64,000 nt of DNA. Origin: Prostheceraeus crozeri (Eukaryota > Platyhelminthes > Polycladida > Euryleptidae). Location of the stretch: positions 699,501-763,500 of the forward strand of contig CAJQUW010006363.1 in the NCBI GenBank assembly GCA_907163375.1, written 5' to 3'. Below the pieces are notes generated by a model. The model saw nothing but the letters and a program-made list of their open reading frames with translations, ran no database searches and was not told the DNA's origin. Both the position numbers and the translations under genes were made by a program. Positions 23,721 to 33,365 of the stretch are shown here, piece after piece; position 1 is the stretch's first letter, and each line of letters begins with the position of its first letter.

Positions 23721-25069
23721 CTGTAACGGAGAGAGAACACATTTCGCTTTGTCATTCCTCACAAAAGACATTCTTCAACAGTTTTCCAACGTTAAACCAT
23801 CAAAATTAGTGTGGGAGAATTATATGATAAGCCGATCTTTCCAGTTCTATCTCCAAACCTGACTTTCGTGGAAATCGTGCTGGTACGCAGGATGGTGGAT
23901 AAACGGGGCTTCATTAAATTCAGACTCAATTAAAAGAGACCATTAATAAAGCTTGAAAGAAACTCTATAAAAACAAGCAGCCGCTACTGGGAAATCTGTT
24001 ATCATTTCTGCTTCGTAGTAAGGGAGCATCTGATTATAAACGTGATGCTAGTCTGAGGCCGGCGCCAACCTAATCCAGCAGGATTGAGTGCTTGTCGATT
24101 ACCCAGGGTTTCGTATTCCGTCCATCCAGAAAATGGCACAGGCCAAAATTGCTTAGGTCTGCTTTAGCCACTAACTACGATAGTCGAATGTTTAGAGACA
24201 TTGCCGTGAGTTGATTAGTTCATCGGCATCTACTGTCAATTGACCAGTTTTTTGAGGATTTTTCACATTATATTGCCAGGCGCGTGACGATAGTATTTGG
24301 TTTTTTCTTCGCGTAAAGCGTGGAGCATTTTTTTAAAAAAATAAAGTCGTAGCTGGTGCAGAAATTGAGACGATTTCAAGAGCGAACCTATGCGACTTTT
24401 TTGAAAGTCCTTCCTATGGTTTTCACATTGAAGGCAAAAACAATTCAGAAATTTGCATTCGTGTTTGAATTGAAAATTAAGATTTTATTCTAATGGTGAT
24501 ACGAGTTAACCGACGCTACAATAGGGTATACTGTACTGGTGACTGGTTTTAAATCAGAGACAATTCTCAGAATGACACATATTCAATAATCAAACCTTCT
24601 GTAATGCAGCAATTGCATCGGAAGAGAAATGATTGATCGACGTCATGTTTCTTCATACAAAAGATCACAATTTCTATGAGCATGTCAATTTTTGCACATT
24701 GATTTTCGATACGAATATTGTGACTCTTACTATGCCTCTGTGCCAAAATAATCACATTAAACTAGACAGAAGCGTAGCTTGATCATTGAGTAACCATCAG
24801 TCTGTAAAGTCGACTCTGGCCTCGATCCCTACACAAAATCATTCCCATTATTGGGCTACCCAATCAAGTTTTTCGTCCAAATCTGCTCTAACATGGAATC
24901 CATATATAATCTTCTTTCCGCGAGCATCAGAGTTGGTGAATCCAGAATTCTTTCTGTAGCATCAGCGATTCTATGATTCTCTGGTTGCTTCAGTCATGTC
25001 TTCAGTGAGATACAAAATTCGATTTCACCTTCAATATTCACTTCCTCTAAAAAGAGCCTCTTCTCTTAC
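23721..25069 (-). other. BCKDHB intron
   Basis: This 1349-base GT-AG intron lies between the two recognised exons. It starts GTAAGAGAAG after the exon ending in Gln of PLSEQ. No repeat or nested gene was recognised. Confidence 0.85.
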
Positions 25070-25351
25070 CTGTTCCGATAGAGGGGTATTAAATACGCGA
25101 TCAGACCCGTACTTGTCCCGTAAGCCGACAGAACAACGGAATACTCCACCGAAAGCAACATCTTCCCCGAACACGATAGCGGTAGGGTCCGCACCCATTG
25201 CTACGTCCATTGCACTTGTTATAGACTGAAACATGTTCATTCTCTTTGTATTTCCAAATTCTGGAGCAGCCACTTCTGGTACAAATGTAAAAGGTGCAGA
25301 TGCGTATCCCCTTTGGGGAATGGCACCAAATCGAGAAATCAGTTTTCGAAG
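25070..25351 (-). CDS. BCKDHB: BCKDHB exon, N-terminal part of mature E1-beta
   Basis: This exon gives 94 residues ending at VFNTPLSEQ, followed by donor GTAAGA. It contains [38 protein letters not shown] and [18 protein letters not shown], matching the human protein from QKMNLFQSVTSAL onward. The first 25 residues ([19 protein letters not shown]) look like a mitochondrial targeting peptide, basic with a plausible cleavage region. Two starts are possible. The exon may begin at 25351 after acceptor TTTCCTTTCAG, with the ATG in an upstream exon, or the ATG at 25390 ([12 protein letters not shown]) may be the start, making this exon 1. The next exon, at 23469-23720, joins in frame. Later exons, covering over half the protein, were not found. 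Confidence 0.94.
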
Positions 25352-25479
25352 CTGAAAGGAAAACGAAACATAAAGCAGTAAATTGGCCAAGTCATTTCAC
25401 AAAAAAGCGCATATTATCAGACTTAAAAGATTTTATGACATGAATGCAAAACTACGTTACAACAACAGTCGGCAACAGT

Positions 25480-25725
25480 TTATTTTACCCTGTCCCGACC
25501 AAGGGACGTAGCCACACCAGTAGGTTTGGAGTGGTACAGTTTTCATACACTGACAACACGCATCAGGTGAAGGTTGGTAATTTTTAGTGAGAGCCGGGGG
25601 GGGCTCCCCTGGGTGAGCAGATTCAAACCATGAACTTTCTGCACTTCTGTAACGAAAGCGGTGCCTTCAACCAGCCTCCAGTAGAGGCTGGTCGTTCCAG
25701 TAGAGCAGCAACCGGTTAATGATCC
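25480..25725 (-). mobile_element. Probable tRNA-derived SINE of a second type
   Basis: On the minus strand a box A-like TGGTTGAAGGC is followed about 45 bases later by GGTTTGAATCTGC, which fits box B. A GC-rich body follows (CCAGGGGAGCCCCCCCCCGG), then a 3' part with GGCTACGTCCCTTGG. It differs from the 8.7-kb SINE. It lies just upstream of the BCKDHB 5' exon. Confidence 0.4.
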
Positions 25726-26420
25726 TAGACAACTTCTATACCCAAGAGCGCGAAATTGTGCGCACCAAACATAACATGACTAGAGTCAGCTGGTCTTGCA
25801 TTCGGTTGTCTTGAAAAGTGTTCCACAAAACAGAGATATTGTGTCCCATTGATAATTCAGTTACCCTTAAGCGCCCCAACAAAAAAATGGAACCTCGTAG
25901 CTACTAACATAATGAAACTACAAGCATATCCCGTATGACTACAATTTTACTTAAATAGTCAAATAATTGGATACAGTAGCAGTGTGAATAGACTGCAAGT
26001 GAGCTTGCAGAGTTCGACGACAGTTCGACATGTTGGTCCTGTTCATTTACAAAAACTTCATCCGACAGAATATTCAAGGGGATCAATTAACTAATAAGGG
26101 GGATTAGGGAGCATCGTTGAGAATAAAACATATGAGAAGAGAAGTTGTATAACTGATGTGCAGGATAGTTCGGCGTTAAATGAGGGCATCAACTTAGGTA
26201 ATTTTTTTACAAAACTTTATGAGCAGCGAAATCAATCGAACATCTTTATAGAAGGCATGCCCAGGTCTACAGTTCCCACTATTGAGCTGCTGCGTTACTA
26301 TTGTCATCATTTTGCCATTTTGTCTAATTTTTGTCAGTATTCATTTTCCTGCACTGGAAAAAAGATGTTCAAAACTTCATTATCTAGGCACATGCCTAAA
26401 TCCGAAATCCTCAGTGAATT
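25726..26420. other. Upstream flank of BCKDHB, nothing recognised
   Basis: No promoter motif or coding exon could be supported. A first BCKDHB exon might be hidden here if the start is not at 25390. Confidence 0.35.
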
Positions 26421-27028
26421 TACACTGTTAAAAAAGTCCTCGTACAAAAGTTTATGCTCTTTTTCTAAAGCGATTTTTCATAGGTTCTAGCAATAGTTTG
26501 ACGTTTCTCTTTGGTACAATTGTAGCACATAACCGAAACTTTCTCTCAGTCACTCGAATTTTCAAAAATGTCTGCTTCTCTGCCTGGTCGGCTCTAATTA
26601 ATAAAAACGGGCACTCTTTTTCTAAGCTCGCTTCTAACTAGATATCTTACAGCATCAAAAAAATCTAAAATATTGCTGCGATAGATAACGATCTGCTTTA
26701 TCTGATGGTGCAGAAACGGTAAAGAAAGATGAAGAAATGAGGTCACCAGAGGTATTAGAAAATCAGTTACCTTTTTGGATTTTCAAGTTTGCAAACTTCA
26801 AAATCGCAAATTTGCAAATTTGGCATTTTTAAGGCTATGTATCTAAGATCTAAGACCATCGATCGATATCATTGTATTTGCATGTAAACATGGAAGCTAC
26901 TGACAATGCACTATGACACTGTAGTCTACCATTGATTTCAATAGATATACTAGCAATGTCACTATAAAGAAATCTGTGGCTATTCTGAGAGGCATCAGCT
27001 TATAAATTGTCATGTCGAATGACTGAGT

Positions 27029-27620
27029 ATGTCTAGCATGTTGAGAGAAGGTTTGAATTACCATGTCATCGATATGTGGGAAGCCTGGATGAAACAGATC
27101 ACTGTTGCTGAAAGACTTAATGTTCCTCGATCCACTATTAACTCCTGGATCAAAATTAAGCAGCGTGGACACTTGCGATTTTACAAACGTTTTGAACGCC
27201 CACGAAAGGCGTCTTAGAGGAATGATCGCCATCTTTTGCGTCTTTCTAAAATCAAATCGATTTTTTCTACATCAAGACAGCTTCATTTAGCTTGGAATGA
27301 AGCTGTGACGTCTCAGACACTTCGCACTCGTTTGTATTCCGCTGGCATTTGCTCCTACCGACCGAAGATCTGCCGACCTCTCTTTCCTTGTCACAGCGTA
27401 AGCCGACTGAATTGGTCAATGAATCGAATTCATTTTCGAGAGCCGCAATGGTCAAGAATCGCATTTACTAATGATTCAGAATTCTTGCTAAAACCTACTC
27501 ACGGCCGTGTGCGTGTCTGGAGGATACCGGACTGTCGATATGATAGAGAGAGCATCATTCAGTTTTAAAAATTCGCGTTTCTTCATGTTTGGGGTGCAAT
27601 CTGCCACAGTGTGAGGTCAC
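27029..27620 (+). pseudogene. Tc1-like transposase fragment
   Basis: An N-terminal helix-turn-helix (ITVAERLNVPRSTINSWIK) is followed, after an in-frame stop and frame change near 27215-27240, by TSQTLRTRLYSAGICSYRPK. Then come FTNDSEFLLKPTHGRVRVW and FLHVWGAICHS. In Tc1 proteins the second segment is normally FTDESRF with an Asp; here it is FTNDSEF. The order and spacing fit a Tc1/DD34E transposase. The last third, with the remaining catalytic residues, is gone: the frame stops where TM copy B inserted at 27621, and DNA to the right goes straight into the right inverted repeat. Confidence 0.8.
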
Positions 27621-27624
27621 CATA

Positions 27625-28047
27625 GAGTAAGTATATAACAGGTAGTGTCGACTAAAAAAAGTATCTGTATACAGTGAAAATTTTTATATGAAAGTATTTA
27701 GTTTTTTGCAGAGATTACGTTCCTGAGGTACAAAAAATTATTTGAGCAGTTTTTAAAAAGCTAAATTTTTTCATGAGTATTTACTAGCAAGATGAAACCA
27801 CTTAAGAAGTAGTATGAAACACGTTGGATATCAAAAGGAATAAATATTTGCTAACAAGCATCTTAATTAAGCGGAAATTCAGCTGATCAAGGAAATTTAA
27901 TGAACTGTAATATAATGCAATTCCCTGCAAGTCTTCATGGAAAAGTTGAGATCTTATTGTGCTTTCTTGGCTGAAAATTTAAGTTTTTGATTCAATTTTC
28001 ATCGGTATGATTTTATGATTAATTGAATTCATGTTTCGTTTCTTGAG
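27625..28047. mobile_element. TM family copy B, truncated
   Basis: It starts GAGTAAGTATATAACAGGTA after a TA inside the Tc1 transposase and follows copy A base for base with scattered changes (GTATCTGTATACAGTGAAAA and ATTACGTTCC are shared). It breaks off at TTTCTTGA near 28047, where the Tc1 right inverted repeat resumes. One deletion removed both the second half of this copy and the Tc1 transposase end. Confidence 0.8.
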
Positions 28048-28546
28048 TCATTCGAAAAGACATTTTGTAAGATCTGATGCCTCTCAGAATAGTCTTAGAT
28101 TTCTTTATAGTGACATTGCTAGTATATCTATTGAAATCAATGGTAGACTACAGTGTCATAGTGCATTGTCAGTTTGCAAACTTGAAAATCCAAAAAGGTA
28201 ACTGACTTTCTAATACCTCTGATGACCTCATTTCTTCATCTTTCTTTACCGTTTCTGCACCATCAGATAAAGCAGATCGTTATCTATCGCAGCAATATTT
28301 TAGATTTTTTGATGCTGTAAGATATCTAGTCAGAAGCGAGCTTAGAAAAAGAGTGCCCGTTTTTATTAATTAGAGCCGACCAGGCAGAGAAGCAGACATT
28401 TTTGAAAATTCGAGTGACTGAGAGAAAGTTTCGGTTATGTGCTACAATTGTACCAAAGAGAAACGTCAAACTATTGCTAGAACCTATAAAAAATCGCTTT
28501 AGAAAAAGAGCATAAACTTTTGTACGAGGACTTTTTTAACAGTGTA

Positions 28547-29281
28547 GTCATCAATCGTATGAGAATACGCCTATTCAATTGAGCTGCTAAATTATAGCCT
28601 GTCTTTTCCAGCTAGGGCATCCATCTTAAGTGAAACAGACCAAAATGACTCATTTTAGTTTAAACGCATTTTCTTATTATCATGGTTCCCACGTCGTCAA
28701 AACTCCGAAATTCCAGGACATTAAAGGACATCCAATGACATTTTGATGAAGTACCAGGACATAAGTTATAATCAACTAATGCTCGAAGATGAGTGTCTGT
28801 TACAAAAACGTCTGACGAGTAGATTACACATTTGTAACGATAGCAAATATTTTGGGCCATAGAAGCATGTTATCATTAAACTACAATTTCATTCTGACTA
28901 CTTTTATTTCTTCTCTCATGATTGAAAGTTCAGTTTAAGCGTTTTTGTCATAACCTAGCCTATCTTTTCTTCTAATTTTTGAAATTGCTCCTCCATTTTC
29001 CTTTTCGTTCCTTCTTACTTAATTCTCTTTGCTCATTTCGTCCAACGCAAAACGGCATCTGTGAAAATTAATGATGTTGATATTTTGTTAATTGAGCTGA
29101 TTATGTTAATTCTGCTGATACTTTGTTCCTGTTTAGCAGGGTGACCGATGCATCTGCATCATCGAGATCAAGTCATCTCTCCTTCTGGTCGTTTGCTTGA
29201 AGAGATAATCTTGTGTCTCTTACAGAGCTCACACTTTGAATCAAAGCTTTGTATTTGGCAATATTCAAGTGACTTTCGGAT
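28547..29281. other. Intergenic, nothing recognised
   Basis: A short stretch rich in AGGACAT repeats (28720-28765) is present. No gene is supported. Confidence 0.4.
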
Positions 29282-30146
29282 GCCTTAACTAAAGGTGAGC
29301 GAATCCGATCCGAAGTCGGATTGGATTCGGATTGATCATTTCGGACTCGGATTGAGAAAATAAACTTCGGATCTGATCGGATTGGACAGGATCGGTCAAG
29401 AAAGATCCAAATTAATCCGAAATTATGGAAATCTATACAGATTTTGTGTCTTCAATGCAACTCAGCAAATTGCTTTTAATTACATTAAAAACATAACATG
29501 ATGCACTTATTCCACATTTCAAACACAAGTCTTCGGGATCGGAAATCGGAATCCGAAGTCATCCATTTGCTGTCTACTTAGTACATCATAAGAAAGATCT
29601 GCGTACGCTGACTCGGTTGCCAGATAAAAATGAGACGCTATGCAGATAATGTCACAGACGGAATAAAACTGCACGTCTTGATGGATTTGAACCACCTACC
29701 TCTGACATTCTTGGCCAACGCTGTACCAGCAGAGCTATCTAATAATGCAACTATAATCTCAGAAATAGACCTTAGCTTGTCAGCTCAAGAACAAGCAGAA
29801 ATCAGCTTGTCTGATTATTAGCGCAATGATATCTCGATGTAGGCCTTATAGGACCTTCCACATTTTGTTCCTATTCAAAAGAAAGTATGGTTACTTGAAT
29901 GGAGGCACTTATGAAACCGCTATCAATTCCATTTGTTATACATCTGCATTATGCAAGTAGCCTATATTCAGGGAGGCTGTTTTGTTGCGACGCTGTTTTG
30001 TTCCTTCAAATAATGACATTTCATAAATCGTAAAGCCATTAGGCTAACCAGGTCATGCAAAAATGTTGAACCCCGTGTCCTATCATTCGAGCCTATGTAC
30101 ATAAAGGGAACCAATCCGAATGATTATTATGATAATTCACCAAGAA

Positions 30147-30186
30147 AATATTAGCACAATGTCTAGCCTTGTGCTAATATTTTACA
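30147..30186. repeat. Short perfect hairpin
   Basis: AATATTAGCACAA and its inverse TTGTGCTAATATT face each other across a 9-base loop. No U-tract or gene context gives it a role. Confidence 0.6.
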
Positions 30187-30416
30187 AGACCAGACCAACA
30201 TTTTGAGCGGTAGCAATAATAGGCTGCGAAGGCACATAATGCATACACCCAATAGTTTGCCTCAGAGACAATAGAGAGATAGAATGCTGGTTGCGCTCAC
30301 ACACTGATGCCTGTCGACGCACACACGAAAATCGATGCAGGGTCACTTATCGGTACACTGTCTGCGTAGAGAGAATTGTTAGTTTGGCGGTGCGTGCCTC
30401 AATGGGAATATTGAAA

Positions 30417-30718
30417 TAGAATCTGAACCACTCATCCGACTGCATTCAGCTTTGGGATTCTGACGATTCAGATCTTGGGGATCATTTAATCTATTCATGT
30501 CACCGATCAATTGATTGATCCTGAAAAGTTAGCAGGCGTGGAACTTTAAGTTCGACCTCAAAAATTAAGAAATTTCTCATCTTGCGAGAAGTTGCACGCC
30601 TGCCAACTTTTCTGGATTAATTAATTGATGGTTGACATGAATAGATGAATCAATCCTCATGCCCTGAACCGTCAGAATCTCAAAGCTGAATGCGATCGGA
30701 TGAGCGGTTCAGATTCTA
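30417..30718. mobile_element. 302-bp palindromic MITE
   Basis: Two arms of about 130-140 bases are inverted copies: TAGAATCTGAACCACTCATC at the left edge and its inverse at the right edge. The arms also share ATTCAGCTTT, TCTATTCATGTCA and AAAAGTTGGCAGGCGTG-like blocks. The ends start with TA. The arms are about 80-85% identical by eye. Confidence 0.8.
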
Positions 30719-31635
30719 GAGGCAAAAACGTTCTAATTCGAAGCATTTTTTCTATTCCAACAACGTTTTCTGGTCCCCTCTATCCCTTTAACAGTCAGAT
30801 TCGCGGGCTTCACATCGATAAACAGAAAATTTCGGAAGTCCGCTATCCTGTTAACTCCTACATTAATGAATGGGAATCACTAACCGGAGAGCAAGGAATC
30901 GGAATTCTTGCACTATTATGATGATATCGATAAATACATATGCATTAGTAAATCAGGAAAGTAACGTCAATGGATAGGATCGTTTGAAAAATCGCATTCA
31001 ATGAAGACATGCAATAAGAGAAAATATCATGATTTCACTGCATGACATTTTTTTATTGATACCATTTCTCTCACCTCACCGCCTCACATGCGCTCTTTCT
31101 TATAAAAGTAAGCTTAGCAAGTAGATTGTATAAGACCTAAGTCAGGCTAATTTACTCATGATTCTAGTGATCGTTTTAATTGGTATCATATTAATTTTTC
31201 ATAAGTAAAATTGATTAGCCAAATGATCAGAATTCGAGACAAAAACATAGTCAATGAACGGACATGCAATGTAAACTTATAAATAACCTAAATGTTCATA
31301 AAGCATAAACACTATTTTGTATCAAATCAAAACTTACCAGATGTCGAAAACGTCTATATATTTTTCACAATAAGAAGGCGCGACATGGCTGACCGGCGAC
31401 CAATTTGACTCGGTTTTTTAGATACATCATTACTGACTTTTCGCAAACGAAGATTAATGAACTTTTTGATGATCAGCTTTATCAACAACAAAGTATGACT
31501 TTCACCAGATTGGCTTGAATCCAGATCATGTGTTCGGAGCGTCGAAAATAAGTCTGACTCATAAGCTTTGTCTAAGATTTCTGATTCGAGTCTAAGACGC
31601 AGCTTTCTGTCCCGCTCTCTCTTGGTCAAAACGTA

Positions 31636-32169
31636 GGCACTCCTGTACTTTACTCGTCCCAAAATACCCCCTCCCGTACTTTACTGGTCCCAAATTAATA
31701 GCAAATATTTATCCAATTAAAAGCATTTTTTGCTTCAAAAACATAAGAAACTATATGCCATTCAGCAAGATGTCCAAGAATATTGTTGAAGGCATCTGCA
31801 TGACTGTTGGCATACCTTTGTCTCCAGATGAATTCATCGAGGTGACTTGCTAGCATTGTCGATTGCACTCCATTCATAGATTTAAAACGCTGTTTGCAAT
31901 TTTTCCACATGCATTCAATATGGTTTGTTGTAGTACCATCAAGCCGCCCCCCAGCAGGGATCCTATCAGCCAATCCTTTAAAACAATGCGTGAGAGTTCA
32001 AAGATCACCAGTCATAGTTCATTCGCACGATTTGACACATAGCAACACGTCAGCGTTCGTGCTAAATTTGGGACCAGCAAAGTAGAGGAGGGGATATTTA
32101 GGGACCAGTAAAGTACAGGAGGTCGTTTCTCGCATTCCCATATAGGGACCAGTAAAGTACAGGAGTGCC
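31636..32169. mobile_element. Merlin DNA transposon remnant
   Basis: The ends GGCACTCCTGTACTTTACTC and its inverse are flanked by AAAACGTA (31628-31635) and AGAACGTA (32170-32177), an 8-bp duplication with one mismatch. Merlin elements make 8-9 bp duplications. The GGGACCAGTAAAGTACAGGA motif is repeated near both ends in opposite orientation. The element sits inside the P-like gene. Confidence 0.82.
31695..31973 (-). pseudogene. Merlin (IS1595/ISXO2-like) transposase C-terminal fragment
   Basis: The 92-residue frame contains THIEC-like NHIECMWKNCKQRFKSMNG followed by LASHLDEFIWRQRYAN. This corresponds to the last catalytic region of ISXO2/Merlin DDE transposases, which usually reads THTQxIExxWxxxK with SYLDEFxWR. 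The earlier two thirds of the protein are absent, so this is a deleted, non-autonomous copy. Confidence 0.8.
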
Positions 32170-33365
32170 AGAACGTAAGTGCGAATAATCTTCTCAGCAG
32201 CTTTTACGAGTTTCACGACGATTTTTTAGGCTTATTAATTCAATGTTTGAAATTGGATCGCAGGAGGAAAACAGAAGGCCTTCTTTGCATGCATCACATG
32301 TAGATTTCCTCAACAGCTTCATAATGATAAATCCACTGATGTAAGAAATAGCAGCATCGCAGAAATTGCAGTCATTCAAATTACAAGAGCACGACAATGA
32401 ATTCACAGTTTGGTCATCAATTGAATGTGACTGCACTTTCTTGACAGTGGCTGATTTGTCTCGAACAACAAGAGACGTCGTTGCATCTTGAAGTGCAACA
32501 TTGCAGTTCAAACTAATCCGCATCATGCCAGATCACATTGATGCCAGATGCATCGCCGATACGATTCGCTTTTCAGAGATCTCACGCTTCTTTTTTGGTT
32601 GCATATAAGTCGGCATGTTTGGAAAAACAGTGGGAATCGCGTTAGGATATAGCTTTTTCACTGTCACATTTGGTACAAAATCGTCTTTCACAAAAGGATC
32701 ACTGCATAAATAAGTGAATCTACCCGATTCAAAGGCTTTCCGTTTGATAGCCTGTATCCACTTATTCCGAATTGCAGGATCGGTTGGGAACAGATGGAAG
32801 GAAACACAGCGTTCTTTGCAGTCATGTTTATTTGCCGAGTTAGAACATCCAAACGTTGAGCAAGCTTTCGGCATGATGCAGCCGCAAAGCAATGGTTTGT
32901 GATAGATCCTCGAAGTTCAGGTTGAATAATTGTCATTGAATAAGTGCTATTGTATGTATCATTTGACTACAAGCATGTTACTTCGCTGCGCTCACCCTAC
33001 GTTCCCCGACCCTTCATTGATTAAAAGCCGTGCGCGCGCCTGGCATCATAACTCCTATTGTGAGACGGAGTGACTAGCAGTCTATCTCTCTCTTGTCTCT
33101 GGTTTGCCTATATTCAAAATGCATACAGGCCAACACAACTCGAAGCTAAACGCTGAGATTCAGTACTTTCCATTCAAAGATATGCAAAGAAATCAAAAGA
33201 TTTCGGATTATCTCGGATCGGAGATATATCGGATTTTCGTAACAATATGCCGGATCGGATTTACTATCATGTCATTCGGATCAGATTGGATTCGAATTTT
33301 TCCCTTATACAATCGGATCGGATCGACGGCCATTCTATGATCCGACGCACATCTCTAGTCTTAAC

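Larger units (their letters stand above)
26423..28544. mobile_element. Tc1-like element with very long inverted repeats
   Basis: Both ends read CACTGTTAAAAAAGTCCTCG inward and are flanked by TA (26421-26422 and 28545-28546). The left arm runs from 26423 to about 27025 and the right arm from about 28042 to 28544, so the inverted repeats are about 0.5-0.6 kb. The outer 240 bases that I compared differ at only about three positions. The right arm lacks about 100 bases present in the left arm near 26780-26890. The centre holds a decayed Tc1 transposase and the TM copy B insertion. Confidence 0.88.
31354..32874 (-). pseudogene. P-element-like transposase with THAP domain, split
   Basis: From the Met at 32874 (MPKACSTFGCSNSANKHDCK) the frame gives a THAP zinc-finger start: C-x4-C, then FHLFPTDPAIRNKWIQAIKRK and a second half with FTYLCSDPF. 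In THAP domains this is CSxHF, so the last zinc-binding His appears to be Pro. A later segment (32194-32526) has YISGFIIMKLLRKSTCDACK and IELISLKNR, typical of the C-terminal part of P/THAP9 transposases. The catalytic middle is missing, so there is an internal deletion. A Merlin element (31636-32169) then interrupts the gene. Homology appears to resume with TYVLTKRERDRKLRLRLES and HTLLLIKLIIKKFINLRLRK down to 31354. Not functional. Confidence 0.7.
29290..33357. mobile_element. hAT-like element (4.1 kb) with nested elements
   Basis: The left end is TAAAGGTGAGCGAATCCGAT and the right end, read inward, is TAGAGATGTGCGTCGGATCA. The outer 8-mers GCCTTAAC (29282-29289) and GTCTTAAC (33358-33365) differ at one base. 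Many CGGATC and CGGATT subterminal repeats lie within 200 bases of each end. I did not recognise a hAT transposase inside. Instead a P-element-like THAP gene, a Merlin remnant and a palindromic MITE are found, so the outer element may have served as a landing pad, or it may be a P-like element with hAT-like ends. Confidence 0.7.

Noticed and set aside
24996-25229. 77-residue plus-strand frame over the BCKDHB exon
   Set aside because: It is the antisense shadow of the conserved exon on the minus strand.
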